Notes: generated by a model from the letters alone, not told the origin. DNA of 21,662 bases from a virus (IMGVR_UViG_3300020437_000333:1-21662), one strand, 5' to 3'; counted from the first letter of the stretch, positions 1 through 7,885 are shown. Numbers and translations: made by a program.

Positions 1-1
1 A

Positions 2-274
2 GGAAAAGATAGTTCAGGTATCAGAAAGGCAGTAGGCAAAGATAGTGATTCAGGCGGCGGTATGGACAACAAAGAAAAAGTTGGTTACAACGCAATCAAG
101 TCTCTATCAAAAAAACTTTACAAAGCTTTGGATGATGAACGAAATGCTGACGATGAAGAACAAGAAGAAAGAGCTCGAGACATGGTAATCAAATTGAGAA
201 GTCAGATTGATGCAAAATCGAGATTCTATAAAGATGCAACTGTAAAGAAGGCAAAAGCAGACGCTAGAGGTTAA
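2..274 (+). CDS. C-terminal end of a phage protein of unknown function (5' partial)
   Basis: The reading frame is open from the left edge, so this is probably the last 90 codons of a longer gene. An internal ATG at 62 would give 70 residues, but it has no Shine-Dalgarno sequence in front of it and the codons upstream (a Gly/Ser/Asp-rich stretch) stay open. The visible part is highly charged and probably alpha-helical, with a run of Glu/Asp followed by Lys/Arg (about residues 45-90). I recognise no domain. It ends just before the next gene, and the last codons carry that gene's ribosome site (AGAGG at 266-270). By position it belongs to the virion-type block that follows. Confidence 0.6.
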   Translation, partial: GKDSSGIRKAVGKDSDSGGGMDNKEKVGYNAIKSLSKKLYKALDDERNADDEEQEERARDMVIKLRSQIDAKSRFYKDATVKKAKADARG

Positions 275-276
275 GT

Positions 277-2283
277 ATGAACTTATTTCACGAGTCAAAA
301 AAGATTTTAGATAAAGACGGTAAGGTCAATCCCCTTGGTCCTTACGGAAGACAAAAACTTACAGGTCGTGAAGTATCAACTTACTTTAGAAGAAATCCTG
401 TCAAAGACGCTCAGATTAAAAAGGCAGTAGAAGTTGCACTTGATTTACAAGGTGCAATGACAGTTGCATCTAAAGAAATCAAAAAGTTCTATGGTGATAA
501 GATTCTTCGTTCTAAAGAAGTTCAAAAGGCATTGAAGTATGCAAATGAATCAGTAGAACACGATATCAGAGAAGACTTACAAGAAGTTGCACTTGGTCCT
601 AATATGTTAAGAAAGGACTTTCCTAATGTATGGGCAACAAAAGATGCAAAACTATACAGAGTATTAGCAAAATCAATATCACAAGATGGTTTTATTGACA
701 ATTTGAAGGCATACAAAAGAGATAAGAAAAAGTTTGTTGATGATTTAAAAAAGATTGCAAAGAATCCTAAGAAGTATGAAAAATCATATGGTCCTAATTT
801 CTCACAATATATCAACAAACCAAAACCAAATCAAAACTTTGCAAAACTTCCAGAATCAATAAACGAAGACTACAGAAAACTTGCAAAATATGGTATGGGC
901 ACAGAGACATCTAAAACTGCGAGAGTTGGTCTAGAGTTAGATTTTTATAACTCTAAAGGCAATAAACAATTTGGTAAAATCTTACAAAAAACAAATACAG
1001 GTTATCTTGTAAAAGATGACAAAGGTAAGAAACATGTATTTAAGTATCATGATAGAAAGAAAGCAAAAGAGATGCTTAAACCAAATTATGTTCATACAGA
1101 AAGTATTAATGAAGTCACCGACAAAGAAATAAACATGGCGAAGAAACTTTCTAAAGACATGGAAAAAGTCAAGAAAGGTTATCAACAAATCGCAAAGACA
1201 GGTGACAAGACACTCAAAGATACAAAGTTCAATGACACATACGAGTCAATACTAAAGGCACAACAGAAAGTGTTATCATTGATTGGTCAATTAAACAACT
1301 CGAAGATGATAGGAACAAGTGGTGTCAAACTAGCACCATATAAAGTTAAAGGCAGAGTTGGTAAACCACAAAGAATCAATAATTCTTTTGACATGATGGA
1401 CACATATAGAAATATGCATGATGCTGAACATTGCGAACTTGTAGAAGGCAAAGTTCTTAAATTCACAAAAGTAAAAGACAAGAGTTTAGAGAAACATTTA
1501 AAAGTAGTCACCAAGAAGGTTGGTGCAAAACTAGAAAAGATTGCAGGTGGGTTTGCAGTATCAGATACAGATATGAGAGGTTTCACCGCAGTTGTTGATT
1601 ACATATTTGACAAGTCAATCAAGAAGAACATGTTAGATGGTGGCGGTATGTCAGATGTCAACATGGTTAGTGAAGACTCTATAATGTCCTATCCAAAGAA
1701 AAACGAGAAAAAGATTCGACCTATGTTAATGAAGATTGCAAAGAAACACCCTAAAGTTAAAGTATCATTTGGCACTCATTCAAAGGGTAAATTTGTAGAT
1801 GACAATAACATAAATTTTAAAGGTCAAGAAAAAGATATTGATATGTTAATGAAAGACATTCAAAACAACCATAAGAATCTTGTTAAGATGATGGAAGATA
1901 ATAAACTAGATGTCATGGATGAATATGCAAAGATGTATGAAGACGCTGTTCAAAAGGCAAGAGAGAAACAAAGACTATCAGATACACATAAAAGAGAAAA
2001 AGAGGCACTTGCAAAGAAACATGCAAGAATGAAAGAACAGAAAGAACTCGATGAAGGAATGATGGACTTAGATAAGGCACGAAAACTTCCTGATAATATT
2101 CAAAAACAAATCGTAGATGCAAAAAAAGAATATGATAGAACATGGGACGGAGTATTTGTACCTATGGGTAAAGAGGGAAGTTCTCAAAGAAAAGAATACG
2201 AGAGAAGAGGTAAACTTTTCAAAGCTGCAAGTAAAAAATACAAAGACTTGTTAAAGAAACATAAAGTCGCAACTTTCAAGTAA
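277..2283 (+). CDS. 668-aa multi-domain virion-associated-type protein
   Basis: A good ribosome site (AGAGG, 6-nt spacing) supports the start. Residues about 1-100 contain a stretch (GPYGRQKLTGREVSTYF, then a helix with VKDAQIKKAVEVALDLQGAM) that I associate with T4-like cyanophage and pelagiphage proteins of unknown function. The middle (about 205-275) looks like a small SH3-like beta domain (a KQFGKILQ...GYLVKDDKGKKHVF pattern). The C-terminal third is a lysine-rich coiled coil. The pentapeptide ESINE occurs twice (ending at residues 197 and 279), and LPE, LVE and LDE occur near 193, 390 and 593. These fit the (L/I)xE consensus of T4 gp21-type prohead proteases, although such tripeptides are also common by chance. 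The neighbours are virion-like genes. A head-associated or internal protein is my inference; function is unknown. Confidence 0.75.
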   Translation: MNLFHESKKILDKDGKVNPLGPYGRQKLTGREVSTYFRRNPVKDAQIKKAVEVALDLQGAMTVASKEIKKFYGDKILRSKEVQKALKYANESVEHDIREDLQEVALGPNMLRKDFPNVWATKDAKLYRVLAKSISQDGFIDNLKAYKRDKKKFVDDLKKIAKNPKKYEKSYGPNFSQYINKPKPNQNFAKLPESINEDYRKLAKYGMGTETSKTARVGLELDFYNSKGNKQFGKILQKTNTGYLVKDDKGKKHVFKYHDRKKAKEMLKPNYVHTESINEVTDKEINMAKKLSKDMEKVKKGYQQIAKTGDKTLKDTKFNDTYESILKAQQKVLSLIGQLNNSKMIGTSGVKLAPYKVKGRVGKPQRINNSFDMMDTYRNMHDAEHCELVEGKVLKFTKVKDKSLEKHLKVVTKKVGAKLEKIAGGFAVSDTDMRGFTAVVDYIFDKSIKKNMLDGGGMSDVNMVSEDSIMSYPKKNEKKIRPMLMKIAKKHPKVKVSFGTHSKGKFVDDNNINFKGQEKDIDMLMKDIQNNHKNLVKMMEDNKLDVMDEYAKMYEDAVQKAREKQRLSDTHKREKEALAKKHARMKEQKELDEGMMDLDKARKLPDNIQKQIVDAKKEYDRTWDGVFVPMGKEGSSQRKEYERRGKLFKAASKKYKDLLKKHKVATFK

Positions 2284-2861
2284 TGAAAAAAGAATTATCA
2301 AATGCACAGATTGAGAAGATTCTCACTACTGATGCAAGAAGAAAGAGTTTCAAACAGAAATTGTTGAAACTTGGCTATGTCAAGAAAAAGGCAGGCGAAG
2401 TCAACAAGATTATGGAGAAAATCGCCGACTTTGGCATGATGTCAGATGCCGGCAACAAGAAAGTCGCTCGTGCTGTTGCACAAGCAAAAAACGAGAAAGA
2501 CTTGAAAGCCAAACTAGAGAAAATCTCTACAATGGCAAAGGGTAAGTATTCAGAGGCACAAGAAGACGAAGTTTTTCAAAGGGCCTTAGATGCGATGCAA
2601 TCAAAGGCAAAGGGTGTTCAGAACAGACCAGATGCTTCTATGTTGATGCAACTTCGTAAGTTTAAAGATATCACTAAAGATGGTGAAGTCAGAACAGACG
2701 ATATGAAGAAAATCAAGGTAAAAAGAGCAGATGCAGTCAAAGTTCATGACGCTTTAATGTCGATTAGAGCGCCAATTCGAACTAAATACTTACAATTACT
2801 ACAAAAAGATAAAACAAATTTCGATAAAGTTTTTAAAACAGTATTGAAATATGCAAAATAA
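2283..2861 (+). CDS. 192-aa basic helical phage protein, function unknown
   Basis: The ATG shares one base with the stop of the 668-aa gene (TAATGA), so the two are probably translationally coupled; no strong ribosome site is visible. The product is very lysine-rich and predicted mostly helical, with a pattern of short amphipathic helices (LSNAQIEKIL, KLLKLGYVKKKAGEVNKI, VARAVAQAKNEKDL). No cysteines, membrane segments or known catalytic motif are visible. Composition resembles the preceding gene, which suggests a shared role, perhaps as an internal head or scaffold-associated protein, but this is inference. The next gene begins 14 nt downstream with its own ribosome site. Confidence 0.65.
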   Translation: MKKELSNAQIEKILTTDARRKSFKQKLLKLGYVKKKAGEVNKIMEKIADFGMMSDAGNKKVARAVAQAKNEKDLKAKLEKISTMAKGKYSEAQEDEVFQRALDAMQSKAKGVQNRPDASMLMQLRKFKDITKDGEVRTDDMKKIKVKRADAVKVHDALMSIRAPIRTKYLQLLQKDKTNFDKVFKTVLKYAK

Positions 2862-2875
2862 GAGAGGAAAATAAA

Positions 2876-3427
2876 ATGGCATTATGGGGAGTATCAGACT
2901 CAGATGAGTCAAAACCAAAATACTTATCTACTGCTGACAAGAAAAACTGTATTGCAAAACCTGAAGGTTGGGTTTTAAAGAAAACAGTTGGTTCAAGAAA
3001 TCTCGAAGAGATTCTAGTCGCTACTGGTGCTGACCTTGCTGTTGGTATCGGACAGGCAGACATCACTGAGATTGATTTTGTTTCTACAGCATTTGATAAA
3101 TCAGATGGTGGAACATTATCAGTTAAAGTATTCTTTAACGAGAATGTGACTGTCAGTGGAACACCACAATTAACTGTTGTTAATGACCAGAGAGCAAACC
3201 ATACATTATCGTATGCAAGTGGTTCAACAACCAACGAACTAGTATTCGAACTTGCAATAGGGGCTAATAACGCCGCTACATCAGCAGGTGACGAACTAAG
3301 TATTGGTGCAAACGCAATATCACTCAATGGTGGAACTATTGTTGATACTGCTGGTGGTGGTAACGCAACTATCACAAACAGTGGTGCAATAGGAACAGCA
3401 GCCGGCACAATAACAGTCGCCGCTTAA
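2876..3427 (+). CDS. Virion structural protein with an Ig-like (SwmB-type) domain
   Basis: The start is fixed by AGAGAGG eight bases upstream. The N-terminus (MALWGVSDSDESKPKYL) is of a type I associate with structural proteins of marine T4-like phages. Residues about 61-165 read as one bacterial Ig-like repeat of the SwmB type: an odd/even beta pattern with FFNENVTVSGTPQLTVVND, a middle YASGSTTNELVFELAIG strand pair, and LSIGANAISLNGGTIVD at the end. Such domains are usually exposed adhesive or decoration modules. The C-terminus is Gly/Ala/Thr-rich. A virion surface (head, neck or tail decoration) role is inferred from domain and context. No membrane segment or signal peptide is seen. The 87-aa beta-rich gene follows. 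Confidence 0.75.
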   Translation: MALWGVSDSDESKPKYLSTADKKNCIAKPEGWVLKKTVGSRNLEEILVATGADLAVGIGQADITEIDFVSTAFDKSDGGTLSVKVFFNENVTVSGTPQLTVVNDQRANHTLSYASGSTTNELVFELAIGANNAATSAGDELSIGANAISLNGGTIVDTAGGGNATITNSGAIGTAAGTITVAA

Positions 3428-3440
3428 TTAGGGAAAGATT

Positions 3441-3704
3441 ATGAGAATTAAAGTATTAGGTTCAGAAGCAGCTTGTGGAACATCCACAACAAACGGTTCA
3501 AACTTTGGCAGTGCAACTGCTGTAAGATTAGTGAACTCTGGTGGAACAGATAGACTTGTTTCAATAGAGAATAGCTCTAATAGTTTAATTGGGACTTTCA
3601 CATTGAAGGCAAATTCATCAGAGGTTGTTGAAAAAGAACCTTCTGATGAAATCTTCGCCGCCAACGCAGAAGTATTAGGTGTTGGTGTTGCAATAACAGG
3701 ATAG
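3441..3704 (+). CDS. Small beta-rich phage structural-type protein (87 aa)
   Basis: The start is supported by AGGGA with 6-nt spacing. The product alternates short beta strands and Gly/Ser/Thr turns: RIKVLGSEAACGTSTT, then TAVRLVNSGGTDRLVSIEN, IGTFTLKANSSEVVEKEPSDEIF and VLGVGVAIT. This layout (strand, NTG-like turn, a negatively charged VEKxPxD loop) matches small beta-sandwich proteins that I recall next to structural genes in marine T4-like phages. I cannot assign a location in the particle. The preceding Ig-domain gene and the following CTS-bearing gene have similar spacing and ribosome sites, which suggests joint late expression. Confidence 0.65.
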   Translation: MRIKVLGSEAACGTSTTNGSNFGSATAVRLVNSGGTDRLVSIENSSNSLIGTFTLKANSSEVVEKEPSDEIFAANAEVLGVGVAITG

Positions 3705-3708
3705 AATT

Positions 3709-4140
3709 ATGAAATCATTTAAAGAATACATTCAAGAAGAAAATATGGTAGGGTTTCAAGGTGCAGGATTATCCTCATCTAAAGTTCCTTATGATATAGA
3801 TGACTTAGAAGTTAAGAACAAAGTAAACGCAATATTAGGACATACTGCTGTTTCTGAGTTCATGAACCCTAAGGCTGCTATCGCACAAATGGAATCAAAA
3901 CTATCCATGTTAGGTCTTCATAAGAAAAACTCAGTTGAAGGTCATGGTGAAGTTCAAGAAGAAGAGTTCTCAGGTTCAGGAGAAATGAACTTAGAGTTTT
4001 CACTTCGAGGCGAAACAATTGGTAAATCAGTTGACACACCTATTGACCAATTAGACAAAGAAGAGAAAATCGTTTCTCTAAAAGTCAAATACGAACAACT
4101 AGAATCAGGTTCGTTCAAAGTATACGGTTCTTTAGTATAA
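3709..4140 (+). CDS. Putative internal head (capsid-targeted) protein, 143 aa
   Basis: AGGA six bases before the ATG supports the start. The first ten residues, MKSFKEYIQE, closely resemble the capsid-targeting sequence of T4 internal proteins (MKTYQEFIAE in IPIII). They end in IQE, which fits the (L/I)xE cleavage consensus of the T4 gp21 prohead protease, so a cut after residue 10 is expected. The remainder has a helical segment (about 30-70) and a beta-rich C-terminal half (about 85-143; EMNLEFSLRGE, KIVSLKVKYEQLESGSFKVYGSLV) with an acidic linker. No catalytic motif is visible. A product packed in the head and possibly delivered with the DNA is my inference; it could instead be a minor capsid or core protein. 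A hairpin follows the stop codon. Confidence 0.65.
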   Translation: MKSFKEYIQEENMVGFQGAGLSSSKVPYDIDDLEVKNKVNAILGHTAVSEFMNPKAAIAQMESKLSMLGLHKKNSVEGHGEVQEEEFSGSGEMNLEFSLRGETIGKSVDTPIDQLDKEEKIVSLKVKYEQLESGSFKVYGSLV

Positions 4141-4151
4141 GAACCTCTGTT

Positions 4152-4180
4152 AATTGTCTACTATATATTAGTAGACAATT
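4152..4180 (+). terminator. 12-bp perfect hairpin after the virion-type block
   Basis: AATTGTCTACTA (4152-4163) and TAGTAGACAATT (4169-4180) are perfect reverse complements around a 5-nt TATAT loop. The stem lies in the 60-nt gap between two genes. It is not followed by a clean U-tract (TAACAACTACAATTT), so termination may be weak, or the hairpin may be an mRNA-stabilising or processing element. The right arm also contributes the TAGACA hexamer described under the 4201 gene. Confidence 0.5.
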
Positions 4181-4200
4181 TAACAACTACAATTTATATT

Positions 4201-4572
4201 ATGGGTCTATTTGACAAAATCACAGCAAAAAACTTTAACGCATTTGCACAAAAACATTATGATGACCCCCAATGTGAAGACATTGAGGACTTCAATGAAG
4301 ACTTGCGTAGGTTTAGATATCTAAAACGATTACTACATCGTTATCACGAAAATGGTGAAATGAGAGAACGCCTCATGTTGAACCATATCATATGTCTCTT
4401 CAATGTATTTGGTTATAAACCATGCATGAGAATGTTAGAATTCAAAATCAAAGATGAACAACACTGGTCATCAATCAAGACAATGTTATTGTATCTAGAC
4501 CTTATAGAAGAGGGTTGGTTGATAGATTATCCCATAGACGAGAAACTTGCAACAAGACTAAGAGAACTGTAG
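4201..4572 (+). CDS. Conserved T4-like marine phage protein, 123 aa, unknown function
   Basis: The N-terminal half (MGLFDKITAKNFNAFAQKHYDDPQC, then an acidic helix with DLRRFRYLKRLLHRY) matches my memory of a small protein common in T4-like cyanophages, which supports the ATG at 4201. The protein is helical, with two cysteines in ICLFNVFGYKPCMRM, and has no membrane segment. There is no Shine-Dalgarno sequence; the ATG directly follows TATATT, which with TAGACA (4172-4177, 17-nt spacer) resembles a promoter, but that promoter would start inside the gene, so I do not annotate it. The gene follows the hairpin at 4152-4180 and therefore probably begins a new unit. Confidence 0.7.
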   Translation: MGLFDKITAKNFNAFAQKHYDDPQCEDIEDFNEDLRRFRYLKRLLHRYHENGEMRERLMLNHIICLFNVFGYKPCMRMLEFKIKDEQHWSSIKTMLLYLDLIEEGWLIDYPIDEKLATRLREL

Positions 4573-4584
4573 TCATTCAGATTG

Positions 4585-4592
4585 CATAAATA
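4585..4592 (+). promoter_or_regulatory. Candidate T4-type late promoter (CATAAATA)
   Basis: CATAAATA fits NATAAATA, the form of the T4 late promoter (TATAAATA, recognised with gp55) described for T4-like cyanophages. I found no other ATAAATA in an intergenic position in this window. It lies in the 25-nt gap before the gene at 4598, with its last base five bases before the ATG. Transcription would be expected to start at about the ATG itself. Confidence 0.5.
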
Positions 4593-4597
4593 GATAT

Positions 4598-5227
4598 ATG
4601 GTCGGAAGAGTAATAGACAGTTTAATCGTATTCAGGATTTTGAAGATGTTGACAACAGACTTCAAAAAAACTCCTGCATATAAGTTTGGGTTCATAGATA
4701 AAGATGGTAATCGTATTAAGTTTTTACCAGACCCAAAGAATAAAAATCAAATGTTACCTAACAACCCAATCACAAAAGACGAAAAGAATTCACTCACACC
4801 ATTACATAGATTAGTATTCAATCTAAAGAAACTAATTAGAATGGTGCCATTTGGTAAGACTGCATTTGCATCATATGCCGTTGCACTTGCATTACTCAAA
4901 GAAGAATCAAATTTAGACTCAGAACAAACAGACCAATTATACGAAGACTTCTATAAACTTCTCAAAGAAGAAGATGTATTTGAACCTGATATGTTATCAG
5001 AGGCAACAGAAGTTGGTAAACTTTGTAGTCTGAGAATGAATGGTGGTGATTATCATCTGAGAAGACAAATTAAACAAAACTTTGATGAAGATGGTGAAAT
5101 CAAAATTTATCCAGAAAAGACAAAAATAACAGATGTCAAAGAATCTTGCATAGGTTATGGTGTCATTATTTACGAAGGAAGAATAGAAGAAGACAAAGTT
5201 CTATTCACTGCCGAAGATGTATATTGA
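4598..5227 (+). CDS. Conserved T4-like phage protein, 209 aa, probably late/structural
   Basis: The region about residues 8-100 (IVFRILKMLTTDFKKTPAYKFG-FIDKDGNRIK, then LHRLVFNLKKLIRMVPFGKTAFASYAVALALLKEE) resembles a protein family I recall from T4-like cyanophages; function is unknown to me. The C-terminal part is charged with short beta strands. There is no ribosome site; a late-promoter-like CATAAATA ends five bases upstream. If transcription starts at the ATG, either the mRNA is leaderless or translation starts at Met17 (4646). The gene overlaps the next by 11 nt, so both should be co-expressed. No catalytic or membrane motif is visible. Confidence 0.7.
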   Translation: MVGRVIDSLIVFRILKMLTTDFKKTPAYKFGFIDKDGNRIKFLPDPKNKNQMLPNNPITKDEKNSLTPLHRLVFNLKKLIRMVPFGKTAFASYAVALALLKEESNLDSEQTDQLYEDFYKLLKEEDVFEPDMLSEATEVGKLCSLRMNGGDYHLRRQIKQNFDEDGEIKIYPEKTKITDVKESCIGYGVIIYEGRIEEDKVLFTAEDVY

Positions 5228-7031
5228 AGAAGTATTATATCACATAGACGAAGACTATAGAAGATGGTGCAACACTGTTGACTATGTATGCGAACAGATT
5301 CTACTAGAAGGCATAGAAGACAAAGAGAAATGGTTCTTCGACATGTCGCCAGAGAAACAGAAAGAGTATATCAAAAAACATCCAGATTCAGAAAAGACAA
5401 AACAATTCAAAAAGGCACTTGCAAAGAAAGACGCTGAATCAGAACAAGAACCAGAAGATAAAGAGGCAGATGACTATGCAGATGGTGTTGCCGATGGTGC
5501 AGAGGCGAGTGAAGAACAACCAGAGATTGAATTACCAGATACAGTCAAAGATTTAAAACAACATGTTCAAGGTGTTATAGATGCAGTTGGCGCCGATTTA
5601 GAAACAGTTGCGATTGCATTTAAACAACCATCAGTATACAATACAGTTAAGGCAATAGGTGGTTCTATATCCGCATCATCAAGAGTTGTTATGGGAACAC
5701 TTAGAACAATTGGTAAATCTCTTACAGTTGGTGGTGCATATATTCATGACACAAAGGCATTTCAAAAATTAGAAAAAGGTATCGTCAAAACTGATGAGTT
5801 TATGCAGTCAAACCCAGCACTATCAAAACTATCTGCTGTTGCAGTATCAGGTCTTGCAATAGGGCAATGGTTGAGAATGTCATTCTCAGGTGATATCGAA
5901 TCAGATTTTGACCTTACGATTATTCCCCAGGCGTTTGCCGGAGAGGCAGGTTTTAGAGAACTAATCGCCACACCTGATGGTATAAAAGGTATGGGTTTAT
6001 TATCTGTAGGTATGGCAACAGGTGGTCTTCCTATCTGGATGGGTGGCGCCACAGGTCTTGCACTTGCATTGACTTATTCAGGATTACAGAGTGCAGGTGA
6101 GACTGAGGCAGGTAAGACTATGAAAGAAAGAATGGTCAAATGGGCAGAGTCTATGGGTGGCGCAATAGAAAAGGGAACTAAGGCAGTCGATAAGAAACTT
6201 GGTCTAGATAAAAACAATGAAGTCAAAGAGATGTATATCGAGTCAGTTCAAAAATTAGATAGTCTCAAATCACAATTCAATGCAAAGAATGTTAAGAAGA
6301 AAGAACTAGGTAAATATTTTGATATCAAATGTCTAAATGAACTAGAGATGAAAGACCCGCCTGCGAACACATCAAAAGAGACAAGATTAGAAATAGAACA
6401 GATGAATAAAACAATTAAGAATTTATCTGATGCCAAGAAGAAAGAGTATACTGATACAGACCATGACACTGCATACTATATCAAAGAATACATGGAAGAC
6501 AATGACTTAGAGTTCAACGAGAACTTTATGGAACTATTAATAAAAAGTGCAAGAAATGTAGGCAGACATTTTAAAAACAAATACATGAGACCAAGACCAT
6601 ATGTTATTGCAGAGAAACTTGGTATGCCTATGAAATATCTAGACACTGAAACTGCACACTCGCCTGCATATCCTAGTAATCATGCATTACAGGCGAAAGT
6701 AGTTGCAAACTATTATAGTAAGATATATCCTGCACATCAAGATAAACTATTTGAAATGGCAGACAAGTCAGGTCAAGGAAGAGTCAATGCAGGTATTCAC
6801 TATCCTAGTGATAAGACCGCAGGTTATAAAGTTGCAGATGACATGATGGAATACATTCTAGATTGGGATGCCCATAACAATGTCATAGATGAAGATGCAC
6901 CAGTGAACGCAACAGGCGCCGCTGTATCAACAGATACGCCACTTGTCAGAAGTAGAAATAGATATAAAGACAAGAACAAAAAAGAGGCCGAGAAACTCTA
7001 TACAAGAATTCTCAAAAGATACGACTACTAA
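5217..7031 (+). CDS. Large phage protein with C-terminal PAP2-type phosphatase domain
   Basis: Residues about 450-540 carry the full type 2 phosphatidic-acid-phosphatase signature: K453-x6-R460-P461, P486-S-N-H489 and R522-x5-H528-x3-D532. In this family the second histidine forms the phospho-enzyme and the other residues bind phosphate, so all catalytic residues appear intact; Asn replaces the usual Gly in PSGH. Substrates of PAP2 enzymes include lipid phosphates, undecaprenyl pyrophosphate and small phosphomonoesters. The N-terminal 450 residues are unlike a PAP2 enzyme: an acidic linker (about 75-105), helices, and a Gly/Ala-rich hydrophobic region (about 225-300) that may touch a membrane. 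A cleavage-like LLE-G lies near residue 31. The neighbours are virion-type genes, so a particle-borne phosphatase is possible; a cytosolic enzyme cannot be excluded. Confidence 0.75.
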   Translation: MYIEEVLYHIDEDYRRWCNTVDYVCEQILLEGIEDKEKWFFDMSPEKQKEYIKKHPDSEKTKQFKKALAKKDAESEQEPEDKEADDYADGVADGAEASEEQPEIELPDTVKDLKQHVQGVIDAVGADLETVAIAFKQPSVYNTVKAIGGSISASSRVVMGTLRTIGKSLTVGGAYIHDTKAFQKLEKGIVKTDEFMQSNPALSKLSAVAVSGLAIGQWLRMSFSGDIESDFDLTIIPQAFAGEAGFRELIATPDGIKGMGLLSVGMATGGLPIWMGGATGLALALTYSGLQSAGETEAGKTMKERMVKWAESMGGAIEKGTKAVDKKLGLDKNNEVKEMYIESVQKLDSLKSQFNAKNVKKKELGKYFDIKCLNELEMKDPPANTSKETRLEIEQMNKTIKNLSDAKKKEYTDTDHDTAYYIKEYMEDNDLEFNENFMELLIKSARNVGRHFKNKYMRPRPYVIAEKLGMPMKYLDTETAHSPAYPSNHALQAKVVANYYSKIYPAHQDKLFEMADKSGQGRVNAGIHYPSDKTAGYKVADDMMEYILDWDAHNNVIDEDAPVNATGAAVSTDTPLVRSRNRYKDKNKKEAEKLYTRILKRYDY

Positions 7032-7032
7032 T

Positions 7033-7851
7033 ATGTTAAAATTTTTAAACTGGCTAGCCCTATTTACCTCTATAGGTATTGCAGGTATCGCCGCCTACTT
7101 TTCAATCATAGGTATGGCAACTATATTTGCAGGTGCCTATCTAGGAACTATTGTCATGATGAGTGCATTAGAAGTTGGTAAGTTAGTGACTGCCGCCTTC
7201 TTACATCTTGCGTGGGATAAATTAAACTACATGAAATACTATCTAGTCACCGCAGTTGGTGTCTTGATGTTGATAACATCACTAGGTATATTTGGTTATC
7301 TATCTAAGGCGAACATAGAGACAACACTTGTTGGTGATTCATATTCATTAGAGATGTCAATTATAGACAAGAGAATAGAATCAAAAGAAGGACAATTACA
7401 GAGACTAGAAGATAGAGTTGCAGGTCTAGATAATATTATCAATACTGCAAGACCACAAGACAGAAACTATATCGATAGAAGACAACAAGACGAGAGACAA
7501 GAAATCGCAAATGATGTTGACATATTGATAAGTGATATAGTAAAATTGAATGAAGACAAATTACCTTTACAGAGATTGCAATTAGAACAAGAAGCGGAGA
7601 TTGGCCCAATCAAGTATGTTGCAGAGGTAATATATGGGGAAGATGAGAGTGTCAAGTATCTTGACAATGCTGTTAGGTGGGTGATTTACGCACTTATCTT
7701 TGTGTTCGACCCACTTGCGGTGTTATTATTAGTATCAACAACTGGTCTGATTGCAAGACGAGTCGAACAAGAAAAACCTAAAGTTGTTGAGAACAGATAT
7801 GTCATTCAAGTACCTAAAAATAAGGTCCCAAAAGTAGAAAAAACCAAGTAG
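7033..7851 (+). CDS. Four-helix membrane protein with central coiled coil (272 aa)
   Basis: I start at ATG 7033, two bases after the previous stop. The frame is open farther upstream, but those codons lie inside the PAP2 gene and add a charged segment before the first membrane helix. Three hydrophobic segments (about residues 6-33, 34-58 and 68-92) are followed by a charged coiled coil (about 100-190) and a fourth segment (about 213-240; VIYALIFVFDPLAVLLLVS). The Lys/Arg-rich tail should lie on the cytoplasmic side. Similar proteins occur in marine T4-like phages, but I know of no assigned function. A role in membrane remodelling, superinfection exclusion or anchoring replication is possible, without direct evidence. 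There is no clear ribosome site; translational coupling is likely. Confidence 0.7.
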   Translation: MLKFLNWLALFTSIGIAGIAAYFSIIGMATIFAGAYLGTIVMMSALEVGKLVTAAFLHLAWDKLNYMKYYLVTAVGVLMLITSLGIFGYLSKANIETTLVGDSYSLEMSIIDKRIESKEGQLQRLEDRVAGLDNIINTARPQDRNYIDRRQQDERQEIANDVDILISDIVKLNEDKLPLQRLQLEQEAEIGPIKYVAEVIYGEDESVKYLDNAVRWVIYALIFVFDPLAVLLLVSTTGLIARRVEQEKPKVVENRYVIQVPKNKVPKVEKTK

Positions 7852-7877
7852 ACAAAACGACCATATTACTGTATAAT
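7849..7877 (+). promoter_or_regulatory. Sigma70-like promoter before the primase gene
   Basis: TAGACA (7849-7854) and TATAAT (7872-7877) are separated by 17 nt. The -35 box has one mismatch and the -10 box is consensus. It lies mostly in the 34-nt gap after the membrane protein gene. Expected transcription start is near 7884-7885, directly at the primase ATG (7886). It suits early or middle expression by host RNA polymerase. Confidence 0.55.
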
Positions 7878-7885
7878 GAATAGTA

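Noticed and set aside
2833-3408. Minus-strand ORF of 191 codons opposite the Ig-domain gene
   Set aside because: It is a low-complexity Pro/Ala/Val/Ser shadow of a well-supported plus-strand gene with a ribosome site and a recognisable domain.
4172-4200. TAGACA-N17-TATATT as a promoter for the 4201 gene
   Set aside because: Transcription would start inside the coding region, after the ATG that family resemblance supports; the boxes may be chance in AT-rich DNA, so I did not list it as a feature.
6943-7032. N-terminal extension of the membrane protein upstream of 7033
   Set aside because: The extension lies inside the PAP2 gene, is charged and non-membrane, and ATG 7033 directly after the PAP2 stop gives a normal start before the first membrane helix.
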